Positions 43,747 through 55,074 of a DNA stretch of 64,000 bases are shown here, piece by piece. The translations under genes were made by a program, and so were the position numbers. Numbering within the stretch: the stretch's first letter is position 1; each line of letters opens with the position of its first letter. The stretch comes from Aedes albopictus (lineage: Eukaryota; Arthropoda; Insecta; Diptera; Culicidae), in NCBI RefSeq assembly GCF_035046485.1, contig NC_085137.1, positions 129,019,703-129,083,702 of the forward strand. Direction: 5' to 3'. The notes under the pieces were generated by a model. That model ran no database searches and was not told where the DNA came from. It saw nothing but the letters and a program-made list of their open reading frames with translations.

Positions 43747-45589
43747 TATACAATTTTTCAATCTTCTTCAATAACAACATACCTACGCCAACAAATCTAC
43801 CTCGCTCCAACACTCCAAACTCGTACCTGAAGGTTCGACGCTATCCGAGCGCTCAACACTACCTAACTTCCAACATAGAATACCAGACACACCGTGAAAT
43901 GTAGAGGCATTCTGGTGCTGGCGCTGGCTGGACTGTTATAACACGATTGTATTCTATTAAGGTATTTGTGGGGTCTCAAAATTCAACATGTTTCAGCCAG
44001 TATTGAAATTCTAATTTTTATACTTAGGGATGACGATTGACAAATGAGAAGGTGCCTCATATAAACTTATTGTGATCCTCCTCTAAAGATATGAATCATA
44101 AATATTCAAATCTAAATTTATCGTTTTTCACAACTCATTTCAGTAACAAGCCTGACACGTGATGAACACAACAACCTGTCGAATGATTATTATTAGGAAT
44201 CACTAATTTATTCGCGCTTGTAACCATTTCTATTACCAAATTTTAATTGACATTGTCTCATACCCCATGCAGCAAACGCTCCAAAGCCAGCTCCGCTTCC
44301 TGCGTGTCATCCGATTTAATCAGGGAGATACCCCTATCGAGGGTCCCATTACACATCCAATTCATTAATCAGCTTTCATCGTGTCCTTCCCACCTCGTTC
44401 CGCGGAGGAGAAACCCCACCATCGCCTTCGCATCGCATTGGGTCGTGCCAACAGGTAATAATTCTCGTAACACGCTGTCACCAGGATCCACCCTCCATTT
44501 CCTGAACAACCACAGCGTGCAGAGGCCGCCTTGCCGCCAGATCCGTCCTTGTCGACGTTCTTGTGGTTACGTCGTCGCGGTCGTCACCGCTGTTGTTGCT
44601 TTGAATCGATCATCACGCGTTGATAAGGCTTACCAAGCAACCAGCTCTTCGAAGTGAATGTCTTCGGAGCAACTTTTCGGGGAGCTTGGGGTAATTTGGG
44701 TACATGCTCTAAAAATGATCAGAACAATTTGAAGACAAAATCGATAGTTGAAAGCAAATCGATCATAGGTGCGGCATTAAAAACTATTTTGAAGATCCTA
44801 AGGCATTCCTCGCGGCTCAAAGGATGAGAATTGGTGAGTTCGTTCCATATTACTTTATTCACAATATTCCCATAAACTTTTTGAAATGCCTATTTATCTT
44901 CATAGATCTTATACCTACTTTTGAAGTTGATTTAAAAAACTCAACTCATATACCTGATGCTCAATTAACCTCCACATCCCCCACACGAACCACGAGAAAC
45001 AGCAAGAACTAAACAAACACTGATCGAGCCGCAGCAGCAAGCCACGTAGTATTTGCATGAAACATAATGTAATTTGCATTTTAATTAAAATTTAATTAAA
45101 ACCTCGTTTATCGATTGTGATGCCTGCTGGTTGTCCCGTACCGAACCCCAGCCCGACAAACAATTATAATTATTGTGGGCAAAAAGTGACAATTTCTTCG
45201 GACCAGACAACAGTGAACCCGCTCAAGACGGCTAACGTCGTCATCCTCTTCGTATATGCGTGTTCCGTTCACTTATGGTCGGTGCAAGCTCAAATGAGCA
45301 TTCATGTTAAAAGGTACTATTTTTATAAGATAAATAATGTTAAATTAGCGATAAACACAGCGCAATCGGCACACGTGAAAGACCCTTTCGCTGTAAAGTA
45401 AAGCCGAGAACAACGTTGGGTGTATGTACGATAAGGAACAAATTGCTTGTATCAAAAGCAAAGCGGTTTAATGGCAGTATGTTGTACCGCTCGTCTTGAA
45501 ATCTTGCAACTTGTGTGCGTTGGTTTGAAATTAGAAACAAGTTAGTTTAGCTCAACATTAGCTTAAATTACGCACATTCACGCCTCCGG
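43747..45589. other. No recognisable feature
   Basis: Includes a 136-codon forward frame (44247-44657) rich in Ser, Arg and Pro and a 94-codon frame (45117-45401). Neither has a motif I know, and no second exon or splice pattern supports them. Confidence 0.35.
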
Positions 45590-45720
45590 CATAGCTGAAA
45601 ACTCATTGAAATTGTTCCGAAACCCCCCTGAAACCATCTGAGACCCCAGTAACGTACTTGCAACCATCCGAAACCCCTCAAATCTCCCCTATAACTCTCT
45701 GTAAAGCCTCTAACTCCTAT
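45590..45720. repeat. Degenerate GAAACCCC repeat, left part
   Basis: Words of the type GAAACCCCCC, CCATCYGAAACCCC recur. The same repeat resumes at 49757-49960, on the other side of the piggyBac-like element, which therefore probably inserted into one repeat block. Confidence 0.65.
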
Positions 45721-46619
45721 TTCCTTTATGCCACAAAAGTTCAGCTTATTGGACGCAGTGGCTTAATTTCCCCAACAGGGGAGGAAAAAAACACCTATTC
45801 AACGCATCTGCGACTTGTTTAACCCTCAAATGGATACCTTAAATGAAGGTGCGTTTTGGGACCCTGGGGTCCATTGGACCCCAACATATATTCTCGTATA
45901 CCTTGCGATCCTTACTTTTTAAAAGGGTGATGCTTTCAGCAATGATGTTATATGTCAAGGCCTATCTTGTGATAAACAATTTAGTACAGGAAATTACCGC
46001 TAGGTGGCGCTAGAGAGCATTCCAAAATGCTCTCAATCAATAGGATGAAACGTACCTAGCAAGCGGACAAGACGCTCAAAACAATAGGGCAAATCACACT
46101 TCTGTAGATGGGTAGACATACATGTCCTGCCGCTCGAAAGGGGTCGTCAAATATTACGTAACGATAGGAGGAGCGAGGGAGGGCAAGTGCTGTGTTACGC
46201 TTTATACAAAATTTCAAAATTTCCCATACAAAAGTTGTTACGTGGGGTAGAGAGGCGTTCTAAAATTTTCAAAGCGTTACGTATTATTTGAATGGACCCA
46301 AAGAGACATCACAGACAAATAAATGTAACACTAAGAAAAAATAATATCTTATATATCGCAAGATCCTGACTACTAGTAGAGTTGGTGTCTTCGGCAAAGT
46401 TGTTTGCTTGTGCAATGGCTTACAGATGATGAACCGGAAAATGTGTAAACAAACAACGTCAAACAAACTTAAGTACAAGCCAAACCGAAATCGGGTTGGG
46501 GTTGAAACTGTGATCTCATCCAGTTCCAACCCAGGTTGGAACTGGATCAAAAAGAAAAATGGCATATGACGTCGCACAACCCAGACATAGTGGTGCTAGT
46601 TAGCATTTAAATTTTATAT

Positions 46620-46990
46620 CTCAGAGGAATTCCGAAAGCAACTCCTGTAGGACTACCAGGGGAAATTCTTGCATCATGGGAGGAATTCCAGGAGGAACAC
46701 CGGGAGGAATTCCGAGGGATCCTTCTATGATTTTTTAGTTGAATCGCTGGTTCAGTTTCTTAAACAATCCCTGGAGGAATTTCTGAAAAAAAAAAATCCG
46801 GAGGATAAGTCGATTTCCTGGATAAAGCCCTGGAGGAATCTTGGCAATCATCACTAAAAGAATCTCTGTATTGATTTTTGAAAAAAAAAACAGAAAGAAA
46901 TTCCTGAAGGTGTCCGTATGAGAATCCCTGAAGCAATCATCGATGGAATGATTGGTGACAATTTGGTAGAACCCCTGATGCATTTATTGG
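46620..46990. repeat. Degenerate GGAATTCC repeat
   Basis: GGAGGAATTCC-like words recur at irregular spacing, like 1-605. Frames here are repeat by-products. Confidence 0.6.
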
Positions 46991-47569
46991 ATCTCAAAGA
47001 TGCTGACTTTGTTTGTTTTCACTGGGCCAAAATTATTAGTAAAATATACCCCTTGCCACCCGGTAGAAGTATTAATTACTAATATTTACATCACCGGGTA
47101 ACGCTTAGTCAGACGAACATCTTTACAGCAAATCTTGTCGTTAGACTGAGATATCGGCGAAATGAATTGATTGTGCAGGAGTGCCATCTAGTGAGATGAT
47201 TTAAAATCAGAGATTATTGAAATTGAAAAATTACATTCATATAAATAAATCTGCCGAAGTCATCAATTTCTCTCGATCGAGATATCAAGTGCCTAACAAA
47301 TATATATTACATTTTTGAACTGTGGTTCGAAAGTATTATTCATATGTACCCGAGCAGAAGAGAATAACAACAGCATAAGGAGCTGTGTTATTTGGGTAAA
47401 ATAACTGAAAAATAAATTCGATTATTTTTAAGTTATTAACATAACATATTATGTTATAAACTTGTCTGTCATAAGCGGCAAAATAACAAATATCATAACA
47501 AAAAAATGTGCTTGAAAAACCATTTTAATAACTTCTTTTGTTAGTTTCAAGAACAATTTAATAACAGTG

Positions 47570-47758
47570 GAGCGGATCTGGTTGGATGGTTAGAACACTT
47601 GACTATCACGCCGAGGACCTGGGATCGAATCCCACTCCCGACAAACTCACAAAATGTGAGTTCTTCCTTCGGAAGGGAAGTAAAGCGTGGGTCCCGAGAT
47701 GAACTAGCCCAGGGCTAAAAATTTCGTTAATACAGATAAAAAAAAAAAAAAAAAAAAA
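47570..47758 (+). mobile_element. Feilai: Feilai-type SINE
   Basis: A tRNA-related head with GGTTGGATGGTTAGAACAC (A-box side) and B-box GGGATCGAATCCC, then the body GTGAGTTCTTCCTTCGGAAG and GTCCCGAGATGAACTAGCCC, and a poly-A tail of 20 or more. This matches Feilai, a highly repeated Aedes SINE. ATAACAGTG is directly repeated at 47561-47569 and 47759-47767. The copy looks young: a long tail and an intact duplication. Confidence 0.9.
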
Positions 47759-47979
47759 ATAACAGTGAATTTGGAAAATATTGCTATAATAAATTTTGAT
47801 ATTAATATGTTATTGATAATAATCGGAAAGCAAAATTTGTTATGATATCAAAATCGTAACTAAGTTAATTATGATACTTATTGTATACAATTATTCACTT
47901 TGTCTCACAATAACAATAACATGAGTAACAATACTTTAAATGATCTAAAAATGCTATATTCATTCTAAGAGCATGTAAA

Positions 47980-48360
47980 TGAAAAATCTTCCAGAAATTT
48001 CTCCGAGAGTTCTTTCACGAAATCATTCACAGATTTTCAAAGACTCCTCTAGAAATTCCTATAGAATTATCAACATAATCCTTTCAAAGATTTCTTCAGA
48101 ATTTCCCGAGATTATTTGTCCCGAATTTAATATTAAGATTTCTCTGATAATTTATTTGAGAATTTCACCAGGCGTTTTTTTTTTTCGAAGAATTCTCAAG
48201 GAGTTTTTAAAAGATTTTGCCAAGTATTCTAATAATTGCTCAGAAGAATTGCTTTTGGAATTTCTAAGAGTTCTCTTGAAGACTTCTCCAGGGTATCGAA
48301 AGGTTCCTCCAGAACTTCCAAGTGTTTTTCCGATTATTATTTAAGGAATTTTCAGAGGAT
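47980..48360. repeat. Degenerate GGAATTCC-type repeat
   Basis: TTTCTCC...GAATTTC and CCTCCAGAACTTCC words recur, like 25.7-27.2 kb. The 121-codon frame (47979-48344) is a by-product of the repeat. Confidence 0.55.
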
Positions 48361-48571
48361 TCGTTCAAAAATTTCTGTCCTACCTGTACACAAACCTGTA
48401 CACCTGTACACAAACCTGTACCAAACAAAAGGACAGGCCATTATCATCGAATTGTTGCTTTGATTTCTAAACTTGTTACTGTTGTGTTATTGTTAATAAG
48501 TTGGTCAATAGTACAACGATAACAAAACTTGTATTTCAACAAAACATATTATTGAAATGTAATGGAGTGAT

Positions 48572-48629
48572 TATTATTATTATTATCTTTATTATCGAGA
48601 TTTTCAGCCAGGGGCTGGTTCATCTCCGC
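48572..48629 (-). mobile_element. 58-bp 3' end of a Feilai-like SINE
   Basis: The 11-bp AATGGAGTGAT is repeated at 48561-48571 and 48630-48640. Between them the reverse strand reads GAGATGAACCAGCCCCTGG, then CTGAAAATCTCG, with a TAATAATAA-type tail, a 5'-truncated SINE 3' end similar to the 3' end of the Feilai copy at 47.6-47.8 kb. Confidence 0.8.
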
Positions 48630-49051
48630 AATGGAGTGATTTGATATTCTCCTCTGCTCGGGTAATCTTTGAAGCTATGCTTTCGCCACTTGGTGAGCCA
48701 ATTCTGAAGTAAATTACCAACCAAATGAGAAGCATTGGTATTATTTGTCATTATATTGCATCAAGACATTCACCTCAAAAGAAGATTTCTTTTATGAGGA
48801 CGATTATCGCTCAGGGTGTCTAGGGTGCTGAGCAAATATTATCTATTAGAGCCTGCTTGCAGAAAAACATTAGCATAATTTTTATTATCAAATAGATTTT
48901 GATGTATAAAACACCTTTTCCGAAGACACGAACATTCTCTGAATTTAGAATATCATGATATTCAAGCTTTCAATCCGTAATTTGAATACACAATAGTGCC
49001 ATTTACTGGACTAGTTTTGATTCAATTAATTTATCATAAGATTGCCCTTAG

Positions 49052-49446
49052 CAGTGCTGAAAAAAATCATTTCGTCATATCATAATCCAACCACCTACAG
49101 CTCATTCTAGAAGCTGAACCGGAGGATATAAAAAATTTGTGCGGCTAGACCAGTTCTGCAATAAAGTCACGGGAAAACCGCTACTTTTCGAATATTTGAG
49201 ATAAATGTCACGGACTACCTTTGAAAAATGCCAAGTGATATTCACCGTGAATATCATCGGTATTTTTCGAAGGTAGTCCGTGACATTTACTCTAAATATT
49301 CGAAGAATAGCGGTTTTTCCGTGACTTTCTTGCAGAACTGGTCTAGCCGCACAAATTTTTCATATACCATATTCTCAGGTTCAGCTTCTAGAATGAGCTG
49401 TAGGCGGTTGGATTAAGATATGACGAAATGATTTTTTTCAGCACTG
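49052..49446. mobile_element. 395-bp palindromic hAT-like MITE
   Basis: CAGTGCTGAAAAAAATC at 49052 and its complement ending at 49446. The arms pair along nearly the whole element. GCCCTTAG is duplicated at 49044-49051 and 49447-49454. The 8-bp duplication and CAGTG ends fit hAT. Non-coding. Confidence 0.92.
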
Positions 49447-49756
49447 GCCCTTAGTCTGCAGAACAATTTTGTCGAAGACAGCATTATTCTAGGAAGTCAT
49501 GATCAAAAGATATATTCATTTGTGCCGTGGGGTCCAATGGACCCCAGGAGTACAAAATCGCCCGGTTCAACTTTGTCATCGAGAATAATCCCAAGTACGC
49601 CATGAAACTATTGGTATTTTTAGCACAAATAACTCATCGCGGTGTAGTTTGAAGGTACTGTAAAAATGGGGCCGATATGTCAATCCAAACTTGTTTGCGA
49701 CAACTTTAAAGTGGCTCTGGGGACCAATGGACCCCAGGTAGCCATTTGAGGGTTAA

Positions 49757-49960
49757 AATCCTCCGAAACCCTTTGAAAGGCCATCAAAACCCAACCAAAC
49801 CCCTTGAAACCCTGTGAGTGCGAATCTCCTATAGCACCCTTGAAACCCCCCGGAACCATTGTAACTACCCCTGATACTTCAGAAGCCTTCAGGAGATTTC
49901 AGAGGACCTTGAAACCCCTTGAAACGTTTCTGAAACCGTCTGTCACCCTTCGAGACGCAT
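49757..49960. repeat. Degenerate GAAACCCC repeat, right part
   Basis: Words such as CCTTGAAACCCC and TTGAAACCCCCCGG recur, continuing 45590-45720. The 91-codon frame there is a by-product. Confidence 0.65.
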
Positions 49961-50489
49961 TGAGTTCTCCAAATTTTATCTTACGAAACCTATCACAAGC
50001 CTATCCATATACGGGAGAACAAAAGATGTTTACAAAGTTCTTACAGTTTTTTTTATACAAGGGGAAATTTGAACACTAATCACTACCACACTACCACAAA
50101 TCTTAATCGGGATGAAGACCGTGTCGTGTATTTTCATATAACTAGTGGAACATATCACCTACCAAAGGTTACTCCAAGATCCACACCTCATGCTACCCTA
50201 ATAACAAATACTCCGTCCCGAGACAACTATGAGGATGCTATGGATTCCACGGTTTCTAGTGACAACGGTTGTCGAACTAACATTCCCTCCCTTTCCTGAT
50301 GACCGTAAGGACGTGGCCGGCGCCGTTATTCAGTATAAAATATTGAACTCTCGAGATATGCACATTGAGAGTGCGTAGCTAGTCCCAAGCCCCATTCATT
50401 GGTGCTCTGTGCAACTTCGATTGTTCTGGTCAATCACGGAGTAACAACAACGATGTGTACGGTTATCTTTCCTTTGCTTTGCTTGCTTT

Positions 50490-50705
50490 GCCATCTTGGA
50501 TATTCCTGATCGCCTTTTTGGACACCAGACATCTTCATACCAAATATACTTATATTGCCCATATTTCATGGTTTTTTGAGCCTAATCACCATAAAACAAC
50601 CTCTATGAAATTTTGAGCCGCCAAATTGGATTTATGACCGCCCTAGTAACCGCCCTATTTTTGTATTTTTGGACGCCGGACATCTGTTCCATACAAAATA
50701 CAATC
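50490..50705 (+). repeat. CCGCC-ATCTTGGAT family repeat, left part
   Basis: Words such as GCCATCTTGGATATTCC, GAGCCGCCAAATTGGAT and GGACGCCGGACATCT recur. The same family flanks the next element on its right (52727-52870) and reappears at 54240-54420. Confidence 0.65.
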
Positions 50706-52718
50706 GATTGTACGACATTTCCCCGAAAACTAGTTCCCCGAATGCAGTTTTCCCGAAAGTTTTTTACCCGAATGTACCATTTCCCCGAAAAATGTTTCCC
50801 CGAATGTACCGTTTCCCCGAAAAGAGTATTGGATCTGCCATTTAACTTTCCTCGTATATCACCTGACGCTCACCACGCTGACGTAGTACACGTTGGCCGT
50901 AATGACCCCAATGCACAACTAGGGGTTTGGTCATAAGGCCAAAGTGCGTAAGGCCGAAGTACATTGAGCCGAATGGGTTGTTAGGCTGAAGTTCATAAAG
51001 TCGAATGAGTCAGTAGGCTCTTTTCCTAATTTCCTTTTCAAACAATGTACAAATTTGTTTTCGAAGCCCTAGAAGATGTTTTGGGTCTCTTGAGTTTTTT
51101 AACAGTCCTCGAATCTAGTGCATTCTATGGAAACTGAGATATACTTCCATGCTTTTATGAAATTCTTTTATCATTTTTCCTTTTCTCTCATAGATGATTT
51201 CTGGATGTTGATGTTATACCACTGTTACGGAAATCAATCTACCAACATTCCATTTGAGATTTTCCCTTCTTTAACACACAGTCATTTCGAGTTGTACTAT
51301 TGCATAGTTTATTGATGGAAGTAATTTATTAAACTACTGACTGTCTCATGACAGAATTACCTTCTTTGCGAAGTCAGCTTTTCTTTTGAGTATTGGATTT
51401 TATTGCCGGTTAACTTTTTTTTTTGCATAACAGCTATTCCATCGCGGATGCTTCCTTCTTTTAAAAATAGGCAATTCTCATGACGTTATATGCATTCTAA
51501 TCTTTCCACTGGATTGCCTGTTTATGGTTTTAAACTCAATTGGACTGATGACCCACTAGTTTCACGACACTTTCGGCCTAATGAACATCAGCCTAACGTA
51601 CTTTGGCCTGACATACTTCTGCTTAGTGACCGTCCTTTTGGCCTCATTGATAACCTTTCTTATAATAAAATTTCCTTTCTTTCAAACATAGGTTGTTCTT
51701 TCAAGATGAACTGTTCAATTAATCATCAGTAATTTGACTGCTGCTATATTTATTATTGATTTTTTTGTTTTCATGTCCAACTGTTCTAGTACCTATAGCC
51801 CTAATATGTAATAAAAATCTTCATCAGAAAGTATCCCTTGCTTCATCATATACTGTTCTTTCAAATTCTGCAGAAATTTCAATTCCAAATGTTACTTCGG
51901 TCATAATTAGTGTGTATTTGTCAAATTATTGACTTTTCGTTTCGAAGCAGAGTTGATGTACACTAGGCCTGTCCAGCTTTTCAAAAATGTTCTCTGATTC
52001 TCAAGTCCACCCCCATATTTTGATTGGCATCCTGAAAGAAGCAACTGGTCAAAATTTCAGCCAAATCCATTGAAATTAAGAGGTGCATCAAATCAATTTT
52101 GTGTTTTTCGACTATTTTTGAACTTCAAAAAATCATAACTACGCTAAAACATGTCAAAACTTAATCCTTTTGGCAGAAATTGAAAGCTATACTTGTTTGC
52201 TACAACTTCTCCAAACAACGTGTACCAATAAAATTGAAGGAAACATGTGTAATTATCACATTTGTGATCAGAAAAACCTTAAAAAGTTGATTTTTTAATA
52301 GATTTCGTTCTGGAACACCCTAATATACGTAATAAGTTTGATATTTTAAAACGGCATCATATTCTCCAATGTATTTTGGTTATTTGCTTCTTTGACACTA
52401 ATGCTGTAGTCCCATGTACGGGAGGCACATTGCAAGCAAGCTCCCAGGAGCACAGTACATTTTGAGACTGAAAGTTGTTACAGATCAGACCTCTTTGTAC
52501 TCAGGCTAACTTTCCGCATCTTCGTTCCAATGACTAGTTCGGACAGTGAAATTAATCAAGAAAATGGTCAGAAACTTGTACTAAAAATAGTATAACAATT
52601 GTTTCGGGGTAAAGGTCCATTCGGGGAAACGGTTCATTCGGGGAATCGTTTATCGGGGAAAAAACTTTCGGGAGAACTTCATTCGGGGAACTGGTTTTCG
52701 GGGAAATGTCGTACAATC
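50706..52718. mobile_element. 2.0-kb TIR element with TTCCCCGAA arms, 8-bp TSD
   Basis: GATTGTACGACATTTCCCC at 50706 and its complement ending at 52718. ATACAATC is duplicated at 50698-50705 and 52719-52726. About 120 bp of each arm is a run of short units built on TTCCCCGAA(A/T)G, in inverted orientation on the two sides. An inner inverted pair of AAGGCCGAAGTNC-type words at about 50930-51005 and 51545-51640 suggests a nested MITE. No transposase. Confidence 0.88.
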
Positions 52719-52726
52719 ATACAATC

Positions 52727-52870
52727 GTATAACACATTTTGCATGGGTTTCGAGACTATACTCCTTAAAACAGCTGCCATCTCGAATTGTGGGCCGCCAT
52801 CTTAAGTTTTGAGCCACCATCTTGGATATTCCTATTGCCACCATTGGACTCCCGACTTTTTTTTCCTATT
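52727..52870 (+). repeat. CCGCC-ATCTTGGAT family repeat, right part
   Basis: GGGCCGCCATCTTAAG, GAGCCACCATCTTGGAT and TATTGCCACCATTGG follow one another. Continuation of 50490-50705 after removal of the 2.0-kb element. Confidence 0.6.
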
Positions 52871-53055
52871 TTGGGCTTCGTGGCCGTGCGGTTGGCGGCG
52901 TCAGTCGTCTAGGCATTTCATAAGCCTCGGAGTGCGGGTTCGATACTCGCTCCAGTCAGGGAAAACTTTTCGTCAAACGGAAAAATCTCCATTGGGCCAC
53001 TGGGTGTAATGTGTGTTGTCCGTTGTTTTGTGTTAGTAATGTTCAGTCTGTGCAG
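52871..53055 (+). mobile_element. tRNA-derived SINE, 5' part
   Basis: The head CTTCGTGGCCGTGCGGTTGG has an extended arm (class II tRNA-like) and a B box GGTTCGATACTC. The body GGAAAACTTTTCGTC matches the SINE at 612-835. The 3' part lies at 54192-54240, after a DNA element inserted at CTGTGCAG. Confidence 0.8.
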
Positions 53056-54191
53056 TAGGCTGCGGCTTATTTTTCAAAAGTTGTTGAAACCTGGAATTCG
53101 TAAGCTCTTTTGGATTCAAATGACACAAAAAGAGAAACCTCTGAGTTTAAACCAAAAATATTGAGATTTAGAGGTCGCGCAATCGCTTCAAAGTTGAATT
53201 TTCGAGTAATAAAAAGTTGTTTTCACTTCAAGTACCATAACTTTCTTAATTTTCAACCGATTTTCAATCTTTTTTTATGAATTTCTCACAAATTAAATTT
53301 CGAATAAACTCGTAGAACATCATTTTTTTCCAAAGTCACGCAAAATATGAGTTTTTGGAGATTTAATTTATTTTTTTCTTCTTTTTACAAAAATTTTCAA
53401 CTTCAAAGACCTATAACTTTTTAACCGTTTGACCAATTTTTAATATTTAAGCTTGCTTTTGTAGATATTTTTGTTGCCTAAGAATGCTGTGAATAAACTG
53501 TACCTTTAAAAAATCGTTTCAAAATAGATAAATACCAAAAACCGTCCAAAAACACGTATTTTATTGGAAAAAATCAGAGTTTCGGCAAAGTTTTAATTAT
53601 TTTCATGCTTAATTTCGGGTTTAAAGTGAACAATTTATTCTCAATTATCATATGGAAGCCTCAAACTTCAGTTTTTGGAGTGTTCTGAATCAAAAAATAT
53701 TTTCATGTTCGAAATGCGAGAAAAAAAATTTGAAAAAAATATCCTCCAATGTGTTCCATATCCCTAAATATGATGCCAAGTATCTGGTTTGGAGTAAGAA
53801 ATTGCAAATAATCGTCAAAAACTTCAATTTTGCATGAAAAAATCAAGTTTTAAGGCATGTTTTGTCAGTTTTTGGTGAAAAGTATCATAAAAACGACTAC
53901 TTTGATAAAAAGTTTGTTTGGGACAAAGATAGGCAATGAAAATATCTACAAAAGCAAGCTAAAAAATTTAAAATTGCTCAAACGGTTAAAAAGCTATTGG
54001 ACTCTGAAGTTGTAAATTTTTGTAAAAAGAAGGAAAAAATAAATTACATTCAACTTTGAAGCGATTGCGCGACCTCTAAATCTCAAAATTTTTGGCGTAA
54101 ACTCAGAGGTTTCTCTTTTTGTGTCATTTGAATCCAAAAGAGCTTACGAATTCCAGGTTTCAACAACTCTTGAAAAATAAGCCGCAGCCTA
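53056..54191. mobile_element. 1.1-kb TIR element inside a SINE, TSD CTGTGCAG
   Basis: TAGGCTGCGGCTTATTTTTC at 53056 and its complement ending at 54191, with arms matching over about 150 bp. CTGTGCAG is repeated at 53048-53055 and 54192-54199. Removal restores a continuous SINE 3' end (CTGTGCAGCCTCTGGCTGAA). AT-rich interior, no coding capacity. Confidence 0.93.
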
Positions 54192-54240
54192 CTGTGCAGC
54201 CTCTGGCTGAAGACGGTGTAGTGTCTTCAAACATACCCAT
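54192..54240 (+). mobile_element. SINE 3' part
   Basis: CAGCCTCTGGCTGAAGACGG continues the SINE that starts at 52871; its CTGAAGAC end is shared with the copy at 612-835. Confidence 0.75.
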
Positions 54241-54420
54241 TTTGCCAGCCACCATCTTAAATTTTGGGCCACCGTATTGGATATTCTGGCCGCCATTTTT
54301 GGACTCTGAACATCTTCTCCATACAAAATATACCCACTTTGCATGATTTAAGAGCTCAAAACAACCACCTCGTATAATTGTGGTCCACCATTTTGGATTT
54401 TTGGCCCACAGCGCGGAAAT
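54241..54420 (+). repeat. CCGCC-ATCTTGGAT family repeat
   Basis: GCCACCATCTTAAATTTTGG, GGCCGCCATTTTTGGAC and GTCCACCATTTTGGAT follow each other, the same family as at 50.5 and 52.8 kb. Confidence 0.6.
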
Positions 54421-54430
54421 AATGGTGATT

Positions 54431-54580
54431 ATTGATTGATGCACCAAGCGAAAAGAATAAGAAGTTTTGACATCCAAGCGGTGTGCTGTTTACATCCACC
54501 GACCAATCAGCGACGAGGATCTCATCGACGGCACACCGCTTGGATGTCAAAACTTTTTTTCGCTTGGTGCATCAATCAAT
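54431..54580. mobile_element. 150-bp palindromic MITE
   Basis: ATTGATTGATGCACCAAGCG at 54431-54450 and its complement at 54561-54580. The match continues inward (GACATCCAAGCGGTGTGC). Non-coding. Confidence 0.8.
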
Positions 54581-54587
54581 TGATGAT

Positions 54588-55074
54588 CTGCCGCAATTCT
54601 GCAAAGTGACGTAAGCGACATTGATAGCTTTGGTCCATTTTCTGGTTATTATGGATAAAACTCTTGCTTATCCTCTAAGTTTCTTTCCATAGATGATAGA
54701 TGACTAGATCTTGCATTCTAGTACAGCAGGAATACCACAGTGTTGTTTTTACCCCAGATATTGTATATAATACTAGCTGAACCCGGCAAACTTTGTCTTG
54801 TTTACTGCGTTTTTTGACATTTCAAATTTCTAGGCAAGACCAAACCCCCGGTCAAAATGTATGAGAATCGAAAACTCCATTTTTCCATGTTTTTTGCCTC
54901 ATAAACCTTCCTTGGGTGAAAACTAAGAGGACAAAACTAAGACGACCAAAATCGGACCTTCCGTTCGCAAGTTATGCGCGGTCCCACGTATGCCACTGCA
55001 TTTTTATACATATAGATACCAAAAAATATCGAAATTTTGAATGGCGCTTACGTCACTTTGCAGAATTACGGCAG
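54588..55074. mobile_element. 487-bp TIR element, TSD TGAT
   Basis: CTGCCGCAATTCTGCAAAG at 54588 and CTTTGCAGAATTACGGCAG ending at 55074. The arm match runs on through TGACGTAAGCG. TGAT lies at 54584-54587 and 55075-55078. It contains an unrelated AGCTGAACCCGGCAAACTTT segment from about 54772 that looks like part of another repeat. Confidence 0.75.

Larger units (their letters stand above)
47349..48662. mobile_element. 1.3-kb TIR element, CCCGAGCAGA ends, TA TSD
   Basis: CCCGAGCAGAAGAGAATA at 47349 and TATTCTCCTCTGCTCGGG ending at 48662. TA at 47347-47348 and 48663-48664. The interior is rich in ATAACA words, non-coding, and holds a full SINE, a 58-bp SINE end and GGAATTCC-type repeat (47980-48360). 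Its ends match the MITE at 61673-62001. Confidence 0.85.
45823..49752. mobile_element. 3.9-kb piggyBac-like non-autonomous element
   Basis: CCCTCAAATGG at 45823 and CCATTTGAGGG ending at 49752 are flanked by TTAA on each side (45819-45822, 49753-49756), the piggyBac target. Both ends carry near-palindromic GGGGTCCATTGGACCCC-type words about 50 bp (left) and 25-30 bp (right) inside, and a third lies near 49531. There is no transposase frame. It has taken up many later inserts: 47349-48662 (itself with two SINE inserts) and 49052-49446, plus GGAATTCC-type repeats. Confidence 0.85.

Noticed and set aside
44247..44657. 136-codon frame as a host exon
   Set aside because: Low-complexity Ser/Arg/Pro composition and no recognisable family.
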